Shown here: positions 24,301 to 38,400 of the stretch, in pieces
How the letters are laid out: each line of letters begins with the position of its first letter
How positions within the stretch are numbered: position 1 is the first letter of the stretch
NCBI RefSeq assembly: GCF_022458985.1
Contig: NC_061774.1
Span: 16,392,197-16,456,196 of the forward strand
From: Mugil cephalus
Taxonomy: Eukaryota > Chordata > Actinopteri > Mugiliformes > Mugilidae
Direction of reading: 5' to 3'
Length of the DNA stretch: 64,000 nt
Notes under the pieces: generated by a model
The model's input: only the letters and a program-made list of their open reading frames with translations
The model's database searches: none
Told to the model about the DNA's origin: nothing
Translations under genes and position numbers: made by a program

Positions 24301-25842
24301 CACACAATATTCAGACATGGTCTTTTTTGTTTTTTTATACTGTAGACTGTTCATTCTAAAGACGTCACTTCCACCTTAAAAACAACAACATTTATCTGTG
24401 TATCTGTCCGTACTGCACGACTGTCTAACCTCCAACACATTTCTGTGCGTTCAGTTTAATAACTTAGGAATTATAAGTAAAATAAGATAATAAAAAAGCC
24501 CTTTTTCTACAGAAAAAGAAACAACATGTCAAATGGTTTTGTTAGCCAGTGTTATTCATTTCAGCATTTTGACTCCCTCTTCTTAAAGGCTTAAAAATAA
24601 TCCTAAGGGCCATTTGATGTTCAATGAGAAAGAAGAGAAGAAAAAAAAGTTTTACTACACAAGTTTGTATGTCTTGGACTCTTCTCTAATCTTCTTAAAT
24701 CACTTTAACCTCTTTGCGCATCAAATGATTATTTAAATTAAACCATCTGAGACGTTCAGCTTCCTCTTTGGTGGAACTGCATAGATTTCCGATGTCTGAA
24801 ACGTACTATAATGGACCAAACTCGACACTCGTGAGATAAGGACATCTAGGCATCTTAGACTTAGTTCTAAAATAAACAGTGACCTCTTTTCATAAACAGG
24901 TCATTAGTAAATATTCCAAATTAAAATCCTCCTGATACACTTTGTGTTTGCTTTGGCAACAGATCCAAAACTCCAAATTAATTTGATGCTTTACTGCAGT
25001 GAGAGCTTCGTAAATAGACTGTAAACCACCAGAATATAAGGCAGTGGTTTAGGCACATGTTCGCCCTGTTACGGTGGGATTATGATTTTTAATCAAACAA
25101 CCGGTTCTAAAATAGAAGCTCGACAAAAGCCGTGTTCTCGGTGGAATAGCGCGAGGCAGATTTGGTCAAGGGGTCTTTCACTCCAAGTTCAGTACAGGGC
25201 TGTTATTCCTCGTGGATCCTGACCTCTGAACCTCTGCAAGTATTTCTCATGGCTCTCTGCGTTTGGACCCGTAGCTATTCTCTACTCTATAAGTCGCCAG
25301 TAGTCTATATTAAACATGGCGCTCTTCATATTACGCACCTGTTGTTTTGACCGAGTGTCACAGTGTCCTTCAGGAAATATTTAAAGTGGCTCTGCTGGGA
25401 ACTCTAGTGAATTAATTTTCCATGTGAAACCGGAGTAAAAATTAGAACCATTTAAAAATACTCCTTGCTATCTATCTATAGCTTTACCATTTGCTGCGCG
25501 TGTAACTACTACAAGGCGTCAGAACTGTGAACTGTGACTGTGATATAGTCATTCATCAGCTATCATCAACATGTACAGTGCAGTGGTGAAAGGAAACCAA
25601 TGGCTGAGGTACTTGTTTTTACTGTTGTATTTCACACTCGGTGGGAGATATTGTTCTCTTTATTATCACTATTCATATCTACGTGTAATGTGTACCTGTG
25701 TACCCACATACATCTACATACAGGATACTTTTATCTATACATATCTCAATACAGAAGACATAAACACATATTTTATTCCAACTTGATGTTCAACAGTGTT
25801 TTTAGAGAGAGTGATATGGGTAGTACAGAAACAATTTTCTAA
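21378..25842. other. Intergenic, nothing recognised
   Basis: AT-rich DNA upstream of vma21. I see no coding exon, RNA gene or recognisable transposon. A C-run lies at 23519-23530. Confidence 0.35.
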
Positions 25843-25882
25843 GGGTAACCCTAACCCTAACCCTAATCCTTACCCTGACCCT
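25843..25882. repeat. Short interstitial telomere-like repeat
   Basis: Three clean CCCTAA units followed by degenerate ones (tccttaccctgaccct), read as C-strand telomere repeat on the plus strand. About 40 bp. It does not mark a chromosome end, since normal sequence continues on both sides. Confidence 0.85.
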
Positions 25883-28800
25883 TTGAAGGGGGTTAAGCCA
25901 CTAGACTGGAAATAAAATATTTAGTATTTTGCAGAGGTACCCGTACCTCACCCTGAACACAACGTTGCACATGTTGTGGTATAAATCTGTAATAATTTCA
26001 TAAGTCAAGTTGTAGAGAGCATTTTTAAATTTTTCCGCTGCATTCATATTCTGACATGATCTTCAGTTAAGGATCTATGTATGTCTTCATGGCACAGTAG
26101 AGGTGCTGTCAACAAACAAGCAGCATTTTGTCTAGCCGGAATAATGAACCATTAAGAAATGGTGCGTGACGTTCAGTTAAAGGAATCCAAGTCAAATAAT
26201 CGCACTCATCCATGTTTCTTGTTTCTCTCATCGGCATCCTTGGACAAACAACACCTAAAACCTCCTGGTGGTTTTGTGACCCACGGCCCATCGGGACATG
26301 TAGGAACGCATCATATGCATGAGAAGACAGGCACTGCCAAACCTGATGCATAAATCCATTAGGAGACTTGCTATTGTAGCAGGAGGCCCTCAGTTAGACC
26401 CCGGCGCTGTAAAATGCAATGATGTGCAAGAGCCGTAGTAATTCCTCTGTGCAGAGAGCAGAGTTGCATCTGACCTCATCCAGCGGGTGAAAAAAACATG
26501 TCATGCTAGCCATATAACGCCTCATTGCTTGTGTATTTTGTGTTAACCACATTTGTGGCAGAGTTCTGCTGCTGTGGAAAGAATCTTTATCTCCCACAAT
26601 GATTTGTTTCTTTGAGGCCCCTTGCGCACACACGCCACTGAGGAGGAGGAGGCGAAGGAGGTGGAGAAGAAAACAAGCAAGTGAACATATGGCTGAAGAG
26701 GGAGTATCGGGTCCTTGGACAAATTCAGGTGCACGCCTTGATCCTTCACGTGACATCACGTCAATGCACCGGACCTCTTAGAGATGGATGATCGCACATT
26801 GTAGATGATGGACAAAAAAAGCAATGCTATCGTATGACTTATGGCCTCGCAGCCCCAAGCTTACCTGAGACACATGCTGCAGCTGCAGCCAGGCCAACTA
26901 ATGGAGTTGCCGTTGGAGAAACCGGTGAGGCTATATAACACTCCGTAGAAAGATCATGTAACTCACAGCCTGACAGAACCACATACGTATGTGAAAAGGG
27001 CAGAATGAAGTCATGAGTTATGATGGATCTTACAGCGTAGGACAGCACGGATAGATCATGCTGTCCTTGAACATAACTGTAAGACAAATGCCTTCACATG
27101 CGATTGCCCTTATTAAATCACTGGCAAAATGACAGGCATCATACGCGGGTGCATTATTTCAGCTATTCATCCTGGGCTCTGGATTGTATTAATGAGTTTT
27201 CTGCTCAGTAGTTTGAGCGATGTCTTTCCTGTCAATGTATTTTAATGAAAAAAGCCAATTACTATTTCTCAACATTATGTTGTAGGATTATACAACATAA
27301 TTGGATTTTTTATGAGATCTTTATGTCAGAGTGGACAGATATACGGATAATATGAGAAATCATTTTACCTTCTTGTTGAGAAGTTATTACTAGCATATGT
27401 AAACTGCTGTATGCACGTATGTACATATTTGTGGTCTATAAACTGCAGATTATTTCTGAGAGAGACTTTTTTGGGGGGGATACATTTTGGAACACATATA
27501 CAGTACTACTAATGCCCTCAAATGTTATGCTAAGTCAAGCTAACTGTCTCCTGGCTGCATGTATTTCCCAAAATGTCAGACTAATCTGCGCTGCCTTGGG
27601 AGACAGATACAAAGGAACAGGTACAAAGAGCAGAAAAGGAGAGAGTGTAGAGAAGAAGGTGAGATGCAAAGGAAGACCGATGACCCAGCCATCACTCTGT
27701 GACTCTTTGGTGCGGTGGAGCTGCCGCTGTCTTTTTCCCTCGAGCCGCTTTAGCCGCTCATCTGTGGCTGACCTTGCGCTGGCACATCGGCTGCTTCTTT
27801 CTTCCACATCAAAGAAACCGATGTGGAAGAACTCAACGGTTTTGTGCCATTCCCGCTGCTTTTGCAACGTGGTTCTGCGAGATAGCCCGAGCGGTTGTGC
27901 CGGGCCAAGATCCCTCACGGACTCATTGTCCTGTTCCTGCACTTATAATCACCCAATTATGGTTTAATTTACTCCCGCATTAGGAAAGCTATCCAGACTG
28001 AGCTGCTGCAAAGCAAACCGGGGCACGAAGTCAGAAAATGGATGTATAAGTGACTGTGAAATATACAGACAGTGTTTACAAATCCTGACTTAGACACTCT
28101 GAATGTGTAATCTCTTTAATATTCGGGTAACAGTGCTTCATATCAGGAATATGTCACATTCACATCTTGGAGTCTCCCTGTGGGGTGAACTGCTCATAGT
28201 TTGTTTTCTGGGTGGAGGTTACACTGCAAGGCTGTCAGACCTCATTTCGGGCAGGGTGACATGTGCTCAGGCACACTTGCACTATCTGAAAATTACATCT
28301 CTCCTCTCCTGATGCATATCATGTCCCGCAGGCATTAAGTATACAAGAAAACCAGCTTTGTAAATCATCTGTTCTGTTCCCCCTTTCACAATTTACCCAA
28401 TTCCTAAATCACTCAGTGTCTGAAAGGAGACGCCCAGGGCTTTGAACTTCACAGTCCCTCAAACACATGCACACAGCAACAGTTAAAAGACGGTTTCTTT
28501 AGAATTAATGAAAAAAATATGAGAGAATCCTACTTTACAAAACAACAAGGCAAGCATTTTCCCATGAACACACAAACAACGTCACGATATTTGTTTTTCT
28601 TTTGCCCAAACTAAAGCTCCAACAATCTTCCCAGTGTCATTTCTGAGGGCGTCTTTGCTCCAGCAGACGAGCCCGAGGGTGAAAAAAGCATCATGGTAAA
28701 TTAATAAGCCTACGTTACCGGCGAAAATTAGCCGAGATGTTCACATGAGATTCGGAGTTTACTGTAGCTTTGACTGCAATGCTTAAAATGTGTTTCTGAT

Positions 28801-28990
28801 TTGGCACTAAAATCCAACTAATAGCATTAAGTCGTTGGTAATTGATCTGAGCCTCAAATAAAATGGCCTCAACTTAAATCTAATATCAGATAAAGGGCTG
28901 CATTGAAGGGAAATAACAAACCTTGCAGCTGTTCCATCATTAATGCGGCATTTAAGAGCACAGAGACACCGTGGCAACAAAAATTACACT
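25883..28990. other. Intergenic downstream of mtnr1c
   Basis: No gene supported. A 182-codon open frame (27419-27967) overlaps a 135-codon antisense frame and shows no domain, so I treat both as chance. A perfect 12-bp inverted repeat lies at 27799-27831. Confidence 0.35.
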
Positions 28991-28991
28991 T

Positions 28992-29466
28992 TTTATTACA
29001 TACTTTATTTTATGTGGCTGATGTACTCACAATCGATCTGTGCAAATAGGCAGTGAGTCATTCTCACGCACATGATGTACACATGCTGGGATGTGGCTTG
29101 AACAATAAACCCAACCCAGGAGTGTTATTGACGTGTATGGACTATGTGGGTGAAAGATTTTAGGAAAGTAATTTTCGCAATGGTCCAATGGTTAACTTTG
29201 CCCCCCCTCTTTTTTGTAAACTAGTTAGCTGCAGATAGAGTGCAGAGAGGCAGTCACAGTGGAACACAGTGTACTGGTGATGCATTTGATGCGTTTTCTC
29301 TCAACATGAGGGAACAGCGTCTGACAGGCTAAAAGGAAAACAACGGCGTCAGTGTCCTCTCCAAGATACGATTGTATCTTTACAACAGGAAAATGATACA
29401 CATCTTGAAAAGGCACTGGGTGAATCATGGCACACATCCACTTTTCCCAGTCACAAAACCAGAGTT
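28992..29466 (-). other. mtnr1c 3' UTR with candidate poly(A) signals
   Basis: On the minus strand AATAAA is present at 29009-29004 and 28997-28992, about 460 bases after the receptor stop codon. No coding signal. Confidence 0.4.
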
Positions 29467-32400
29467 TTATACATTTATCTCTGCTACATTGTTGTTCGTC
29501 ACAGCCGGCGAGGGCTTGCTCTTCAGTCCCTCTGTGGCGCACCTTGATGTCTCCATGAGCAGCAGGCGCGGGATGCAAAGAGCAAGCAGGATTGTCTTGT
29601 ACTCCTTACGGAAGTTTTGGTTTAGCAGTCCGTATATGATGGCGTTGAGGCAGCTGTTGAAGTACGCCATGAAGTAGCTCGTGACGAAGAGCCACTCAGG
29701 TATGTTGGGAGCGACTTTCGCGGGGTTTATAGCCACGGCCAGGCCTATGAGGTTCAACGGCGCCCAGCACACAGCAAACAACACAAATACCATAAACATA
29801 GTCAGGAAGTTCCTCACGTCGCTAGGTTTCAGTTTGGTCCTCTGCTCCGGTTTAACCCGGTGTTTCACTTGAATCACGAGCACCCATATCCTCATGTAGC
29901 AGTAGGACACCACCAGCAGCGGGATCAGGAAGTGAATAATCACCACTGAGATGGTGTAGTATGAGCTGACGGTCTGGGCGAAGGTGCAGGAGTAGATGCG
30001 AGGGTCGTACTGCAGCGAGCCGACGAAGAAGTTGGGCACCGTGGCGAGGGCGGTGAGCAGCCAAGTGAGGCCCAGGTAGCAGCAGGTGTTCCTCAGGCTG
30101 TACAGGCGGTCGTAGTGGAGGCTGTGGCAGATGTAGCAGTAGCGGTTAATGGCGATGGCTGTAATGTTGAAAATGGAGCCAATGACACTGAGGCCCATGA
30201 TGAAACCGCTGGCCTGGCAGTGCAGGTCGCCCATGGTCCAGTCATTGTGGAAGATGGCCGTCAGGACCAGAGGATACGGGTACAGAGCCACCACCAGGTC
30301 TGCCACAGACAAGCTCACCACAAAGATGTTCCCTGAAGAAACAGAAAAGGTTACGGTAATGTGGTAGGCATACAACACTCCTTTCTTACTTACTTGACGC
30401 TCCAGGACAAATTCCTTAAAATAAACCGGAAGTATGACTGTGCCATTTAAATGAGGACAGAACGGCGTCACATTTTGATAAGACTTCATACCCTCCGGTG
30501 CAGCAATCTGGACCCAGGTAAATCCCCATTTTAGCTGTGTTTGAGACACATCTCTAGTAATTATTAAGTTTCTAACCATAAAAATTGATAGAGGTGTCAC
30601 TGTTTTTTGCTGTCCCCCACTTTTTTTCCTGGTGCCACCTTGAGGTTCACATTTATGTTCTTTAGTGAATATCACAACAAGCACTGAATATATTATTATC
30701 ATCACATATAGTCAGATCTACCTTAGGATTAACCGTAGTGATTCTGACAAACTGCCCAGACCTTTTAATTTTCTTTAAAACGTTTCCCTGTTGATCTGTG
30801 CTGTCATTGTAAGTGGTGTTTACCTGCTTATCAAAACACAGAACACAGAGAAAACATTGTGATAAAGAAGAAATGGAATGGGCTAAGAAAACTGAATACA
30901 ATGAAAATAATGATAAATAAAGGGAATGAAAAAAAAATCATTGGTTTAAGTTACCAGTAAGTCAAAGAAGGCATTCAGACCTTGTTAAATTTGTCCTTAC
31001 TACCTCCCGGAGTGAATTTGATCTTCTCCAACTTAAAGTGAGACATGATGTCCCTGATCCACTTGACGTAGGATGGGTTTTTAGAACTCCCACTTCCAAT
31101 TTAACAGTATTTGGCAACGGGCAAGTACGGTAGTAAAGGCCACCACAGCATTGTACATATTTATGACCAGTCACAGTCTTCAGGTCTTACACCAAATAAA
31201 GCTAACAAAGGATGTTGATCAATAACCACACTAAAGACCTCACTCAAGCTGTTAAAATATTGAAAACCAGAATGTGCAAAGAGTGGGACAGGTCCAAAAC
31301 AATTGCTTTAAGTTTGCTGGTGCATGTATTGTATAAGGCCATATCTACTACATGAGGAAGATGAATGTACTTGGTCTAAGACTGACTTCCACAGATCGTT
31401 AGAGAGAGATGTGCCAAGATCTGTCGCCCAGAGAGTCCTAATATTGGCAGTGGGCTGAGGATTTATGTTGGTTAGTGTGTCATAGATCCTTGTGATGACA
31501 CCCTTAAGACCTGCCTTTGTGGCTAGAAGAGTATCTAGGGGTGTGTCTGGAAGTAACCCGCAGAAGGTATGGTAGCTCTTTTGGACAAAGTTTTCCTACC
31601 AGTTGAGTGAATGATGCAAATCCCCTCTCAATATACAGATCTCTAACAAACTGTCTTCAAGTTCCTGTGCCAAGTGCAGAATGACAGATCTAACTGGGCC
31701 GGTGTAAAGAGGTGGTTTGATACAGTGGGTACCATTAAAGAGGCGAATTTAAAGTGTGTGAGCAATGACTGGATTAATGTATGTTGTATGAATGGAGAAG
31801 TAACTAAAGAGTGAAAAGGAGGAAGAAAAGGAACCATGTGCTTCTATCTTTACCCACTCAGATGCATGCTCAAGAGGATTGCTTTGGACATGTGTAATAA
31901 TTTTCTAAATGTTGTTAGTAATAACGGAGAAGGCTGGGCATGGACATCCCTCCCGATGTTTTGGGTCTTTGCAGAAAGGTCTTACTAATTAAAAACTAGG
32001 CTCCCAGATAAAATTAGATCCCGTCAAGAGAACTAAACTTCTTTTTAGAAAAAAAAAAAAGAAAGATGTACGAATTGAGGAGTTATATTAATTTTAAGCA
32101 AGTTAATACGCCCTGCCAGCCAGTCAATTAAAGGAGAGAAATTAAGTTGATATAATGGCTGAAAAGTGTGAGGGAAAGTAATCCCCAGGTGCTTAAAGTG
32201 GGACGTCAATCTCTTGAAAGGGAACAAAGAAGTAGGGATATCGAAATCAGTGTGGTTCAAAGGGAAAACTTAACTTTTTTGCCGGACAGTTTCCCAAACT
32301 CCTCCAACTAAGATAGAATGGTTGGAAGGAACATTGCAGGGTTGGTAATACATAGGAGAAGCTCGTCGGCATGTAGCAACACCCTGTTCACCCTGTCACT

Positions 32401-35400
32401 TTGGATAAGCCCCACAAAGGAGCAACACTGTCAAAAAGCAGTGACGATATCAGGCATCCCCGTCTCATTCCGCGGTATAAAGGGATGTAGCTTGATTGTA
32501 CCTCATTTGTTCGAACCGAGGCTAAGGGGCTGCTGTAAGTCTACGAGTGTTAGAGAAGGACCGTCGTCCCTGAATAAATCCTGTTTGATCGGGTGAAATG
32601 AGAGCTGGGAGAAACCTTTCAAGGCGCTTGGCTTGGCACTTTGAGTACACTAATTGGGCAGTAGGACTCACAGCGAAAGGGATCTTTGCCTTTTTTGGGA
32701 ATAAGACATATTGAGGCTTGTTGCTCCCTTAATGCTCCCATTTAAGTCCAAACCTGTGATTATGTATTTAGTGCTCTATTCATATGTTTGTATTCTTAGA
32801 AACGGGTGTCTGGGCTGATCATCCGAGACATAAAAAATTTACTGCTAATCCAATTTTTATAAACAGATATCTTGTTCTGAGTGCAGAATGGTAAATCATC
32901 ATCATCAGACAAGGGCCCATGGGTTCAAAGATTGCTGCAGGGACAAACTGGAGAAACACGGGTTGACTTTTATTACACAGCAGCTACAGAAAGTGATTGT
33001 CAGTGAGCTTTGCACTTACCGCTACTGTTCATCAAAAATGCATCTACAAAACAAGACAGCTTAGATTTTTGTCATTTGCATGACAGCAGGTCAGTCTGAA
33101 ATATTTACAGGCCATTACAGGAGAAGGAGGAGCAGCCACAGTGAGCTGTTAGCTGAAGAGCTGCACACTAAACAAAAATCTGGTTACGGTTGTTCTCAGA
33201 ACAATGGAAAAAGGACAATCGCTGAGCTTTTTGTTTTACTGCCTCCACAATCCTTTGACCTGTAGAACGAAACTTCATATGATGTTACCATCAGTAACTA
33301 CAAGTGTCACCAAATAAGTCCAGAGTGAAATCTTTGAGATCTTGTCTCAGTCTTGTCTTTGGCAGATCCAGTTCAATTAAACTGTTCTGCTTTTAAAGCT
33401 TCTTGGCCTCTGGCTGCAGACAGTTAAATACTTTGAGAAAGTACATAAAAAACAGGACATTAGTGATTTTTAGTGTCCAATTACGTCCCAGCAAGTTCCT
33501 GTCCTCCTGAGATTAGGGCCGACGCTGGTGTGAGACTGGATCTCCTCAAAAGACATGAATTACGGAAAATGACGTCTGATATTGTAACAGTGCAGCTGTT
33601 CTGGGTGGGGAAAAATGAAACAATAAATCAAACTGGAATGTTGTATCAGATAAGGAGACAGATAAAAGGAACAGACAGAGGAGCCGCGGCGCGACTCAAT
33701 CGGTCTTTCATAAAATACAATTTAGAGTGGGTTGTGTGTAAAGTAGATTAGACTTTTGCGCAGTGTGTTTATTGGCAGCATTAAGAATATACGTGAAACA
33801 GGTTTACATCATGATACTCAGTTCGTTTAAAATGATCAATAATTGAATTTAAAAATTGGAAAGCCACATAATGAAATTAAAAAAAAAAAAAAAAATGGCG
33901 GAAAATGTAACGACCGTTGGCTCAGATTCAGTCTCTCCTGCGCCATTACATCAGTGGTTAACGCGTAAATGTATGTTTTCTGTAATTGATCTGTGCAGGA
34001 TTACAGAGAAGGTGCCTCATTTTAACAACATTTCGTGTCAGAGGTCGGGGTGATTCCAGGGTTGATATAACATGAAGCGCCTCCTGAAGCTGGAAAGTGA
34101 GGGCCCCAGGCTCTGATTCCCTCTGACAACAGCTGAAACAACAGCGCTGATTGGCAGATATGATCAGGGTGGATTTAAAACACATGTTGGCCATCAATCC
34201 TCAGTGTTCAAAGCCTGTCATAATCCCCTCACCCATGGGACACCACAGCTACAGAGTGTTGTTTAGCAACCAATCTAATTTTAATTCATAGATGAAGATG
34301 AACACCATCCTAACGGGCAAAAAAAAAAAGTTTCTGTCATTCATTTTTTTGTTGTTGAAGGATTCACATTTTGCTGCCACCAACTTGGCCATTGAGTCAA
34401 TTTCCAAGTTGCTAAAGCAGCAGAAGCCCTCTCTGAGGCCCGCCGAGATAAAAATAAAAGCATTTGTTCTTCATCCTCCAGTCAGCTCAGTGGGCAAATC
34501 TGTCAGATTGTATTTGTGACGCTCGCAGTGCTCGCTGTGTGCATTTGTCATTGTGCAGAGGTTTGAATCCTCGCTGACATCATGCAGCTCGGTGTTATCA
34601 TGTGGTCAAAGCGGGCAGAGCATCTCCAGCTCCAGCCCCCCCCCCCCCCCCCCCCCCCCCCAACTTCTTTCTCTTGCTGTCCAGATGACTCGGTTGTTAT
34701 TCGAGCCCTGGACGAACCATTACCTCGCTCGGTTTCATTAACTGAACTGATGCTCATCCCACTCACAGCATTGAAACAACTGTTGTTTTAATACGGATTT
34801 ACGGAGACATTATTCTCACACCTGCTCTTAAGAACAGACACACTGACGTCTTTAGGAGCTGTAATTATCAACAAGCGAGAGTTGAATGGAGCTTAGCCTG
34901 AATGCTGATTGGTTACAGGCCGTCAGGGACAGCTGCCATGCAGTCTTTAACTTCCCAGGCACCACGGGGTGTGTGGATTATCTCATTTCATAGTTGCGCG
35001 GAGCTGTCAGCCGAGTGGGACGTGGCATCGAGTCAGCCGATTCCTGCTTTAAAGTGGGAGGGGGTGTCAAACTCATTGAGCCCGGTCTGAACTATAAATA
35101 ACGACGACTCCAGAGTTTCAGCTTTGGTTTAGAGCCAAGGAGCGCGAGGATGATCTTAATGTTGACGTTGAACGTGCTATTATTTTACAAAACATTTTAC
35201 AAAAAGCTCGAGTTATTTTGAGAGAAACGAGTGCGGTTTCGGTGCATTGCTGCCATCTACAGCTTAGCTGCGACTCTCTCAAGTTTGTGTCAAGTTCGCA
35301 ACTCTTAGTGCCAACATCTTTGTCTTCTTCATCCCTCTCTTTTTTCTAGTCTTCCTCCTGCTCCTCTGTCCCCCTCTATAGGCCCTCCTCCCCTTCTTCT

Positions 35401-38400
35401 TCTTCCTTCTTTCTCATTTTCATCTTCCCCCCTCGTCCTCCTTCCATCTTCTTCTCAACTTCGCCTTTGCCCTCTCTCCCCTTTTCCCTTCTTCCCCCTC
35501 TTTTTTCCCTTCTCTTCCTCCTTCCCCTGTCTGCTTCTCCTTCTCCTCACCCCCCTTATTCTTCCTCCTTCATCTTCATCTTCTTCTCCTTGTTGCCTTT
35601 CATCCCCTCCTCCCACTCTTCTTCCGTCTCCTTTTCCTCTCCTCCTCCTTCCCCATTTACTCTTTTTCTCTCTCCCTCCTGCCTTCCTTCCATTTCTTCA
35701 TTCGTCCTCTCAACTTCCTCTTAGTTCTCCCTAGTTTCCCCTCCACCTTCTCCTTTTCATCATTCATCCCTGCCTCCTCCTCCTCTTCATTCTTTCTCAT
35801 TTTCATCTCCCCCTCCTTCCCCATTCACTTCTCCTCCTTGTCTTTTCTTTCTCCCCCCTTCCTTCCTCTACTCCTCTTCTTTTATAAATTCATCCCGCAG
35901 GACAGATCGGGGCCTATTTTAGCCCGCGGGTCCCATGTTTAAACACTCAGTGAATTTCCCCAGTGTCATCTTTTGGTGAATGAAATTACAACAATACTTC
36001 ACCATTCATACTCTCCGTGTAATTGTAACAGGATATTTCACCAGACTGAAAAAAAGGGAAAAAGAAAAGCTGACAAAAAAAAAAAAAACATATTCGTGGA
36101 ACGTCTCCTGACAGCCTCACGGAAATAGGAGCGCTCGCCGCTTCCCTCCAACACGTCTGAACGGATAAACAATGCAGGAAATAAAACGTGATAAGAATAG
36201 GTACATTCAGTCCAAGTGGTGAATGAGACAAACAAACCAAACCGAGAGGCAAAAAAAACAAAAGCCTGCCGGTCGACTCGGTTTTCAATCTCACGACTCC
36301 CACGGCTGCGTGCACATGTGACTCTCGGGGGCTCGTAGCCTGCGCTCCTCCGTCAAAGCCCACCGCCTGCATCCCACTGCTCTCACCGCTCGTGCTGCTG
36401 GAAACGTGATCTACTACGCGATGATTCAGCCGGGCTATATTTATAGACACCTTTTAAGAAAAGATGAATTCATAAAAAAAATAATAAGTAAGTAATAAAA
36501 AAGGCGTGTGGGGGGGCTAGCGTTGCTCGGATCCGGCTGCGCGTCAGCAGGTTTATTACTACTAAGTGCTCGGACCAAATTAGATCTCGTCCGACTTAGT
36601 CAAGTTATCAAAAGCAAGCAGGAGTAACCTTTCGGCAAGGGCACCAGCTCTGATGGATTAGCAGTGACGACTTGGTGAACTCATCTTCAAGGGGCCAGGG
36701 AGTTGTTTTTTTGTTTGTTTCTCAGAAGTTTAACATTAAACTGACATGAGATGCCTCTTGGTGATGCAGCCCCGCTATGAGCCCGGCCAAAAACATCATC
36801 ATCATCATCATCATCATCATTCTCCCGTAAATAAGACTCACCAGCCCCCGAGAGAAATGGGACCACCGATACACACAAGCACAAGCGTCTGGTGCTTTTT
36901 TTTTTTCTTTTTTTTTTTACTCGTCGATCCCTTAGACGTAAGAGGAAGAGGGTGAAATATCTGAACAAAGAGCAGCCCCCTTTCATAGATCTCATCTCCA
37001 TGTGTAGTTTTTTGCTCCACATAATAAAACTAAATGTCATTTACTATCGCGTCGTCTGGAAAAGAAGACATGCTTAATGTAGTGGACTAAGTGATATTCC
37101 CCATGGACCTGTGCTGTCAATTTAAATTGGCTTCTGGTTTGACTCACTCAGTCCACTGACTCAATTGCGGTCTAGTTTTTAGGTTTTATTCAGTACTTAT
37201 TCAGTAGTAGACTGCGTAGCGGCCGGGGGGGGGAGGGGGGGGGGGGGGGATGCGATGCATGATTTAACAAAACCCTAGTAGTCCGTCCCCAACTTTGCGC
37301 ATCCCGTGACCCACGGACTCAGACTTCACGCGCACATGGGCCCAGTCTTGTCATTCTCTGATCCATCTGCTCCCCTTCATCCCTTACTTCCTCCCTCTGT
37401 CGGTCTCTCTCCCTCATGAGTGCATTTTGTGGGTTTATTTTTAGTTTGGTTAACCCCACTGGGAAACTCTAGTGTTAACAGCCCCCCTTTGGCAGGGCCG
37501 TAGTGGCATGCGCCACACTTTGAAGATTCTTGCGGATGGATGTTGTTAGATTTGCACACTTGAAAGATCCTGCAGACCTGAGAGAATGCAAGCGTGCACA
37601 CACACACACACACGTATCAAGGGACACACATGTAAACTCACTCAAAAGCATCTCCATCTTTTTTTTTTTTTCACTTTTGGGAGGGGGTTAAGTTGATAGC
37701 AGAGGGGTATATGGAGGAAAAGCGAGCGTGTTGAAGGGAAGCAGACCAGAAAGGTCCTGCTGCCGCGTGTGAGGGAGCAAACCAGCACTCTGAAATATCA
37801 TGGTTAATGGAGAGGGGAAGTTTTCAGCCACAAACATGTCAGAGTATTTTTTATTATTATTTATTTTTAGCTAGTGCGAGTAGTAAAATACACCTTTACA
37901 TAGGCCTGGAGGATGCTGCTGTATGTTATTGCACCTATTCACTCTCCACAGTAAACCCATCTATCAGAGAAACCGTTATTTTTTTTTGTTATTGTTTGTT
38001 TTTTTCAAATCTTACGACAGACAGATCTCCTGCAGCTGCTCTGGGGTCCTCGGCTTTGTGCGTTCCTTTCGGAAACTCTGTACAATTAAACATTCATACA
38101 AAGTGAGCCAAACCTATAAATAGCTTGTTAAGAACAGAGAGGAGATTGTTGATGGGCTAACAGCAGTAACAATTTCAGTCACATAAGGACAGCCGCGGAA
38201 AAAAAAAAAAAAATAATAGCAGGAGAGTTTCTGAGCTCTCAAGTTCCTACTCGTACATGCCAGTGGAGGGACGCCGGGGCTCTTTGAAGGACTCCAGTGT
38301 GTGACAGGGTCCGTCTATCTGTCACACGAAGCGACATGAGGTCAGCAATCAGTGCACCGGCCGCGGTCCGCCGGCATGGGGTGGGACTTTTGAAGAGGTC

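Noticed and set aside
25843-25882. True chromosome end
   Set aside because: The array is only about 40 bp and ordinary genic sequence continues on both sides.
27419-27967. 182-codon plus-strand frame overlapping a 135-codon minus-strand frame
   Set aside because: The two overlap antiparallel, neither shows a domain, and no splice or promoter context supports them.
29467-30705. Melatonin receptor as a single 412-codon frame
   Set aside because: The first 125 codons are intron read-through. A splice acceptor at 30333 and the RNAG|N junction with the exon at 40756-40948 give the true 352-aa protein.
35467-35724. Hydrophobic 85-codon frame resembling a membrane protein
   Set aside because: Translation of the CT-rich tract gives only Ser, Pro, Leu and Phe; it is low complexity, not a gene.
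36793-36820. His-run coding possibility (HHHHHHHHH)
   Set aside because: It comes from the ATC microsatellite inside an intron; no flanking coding signal.
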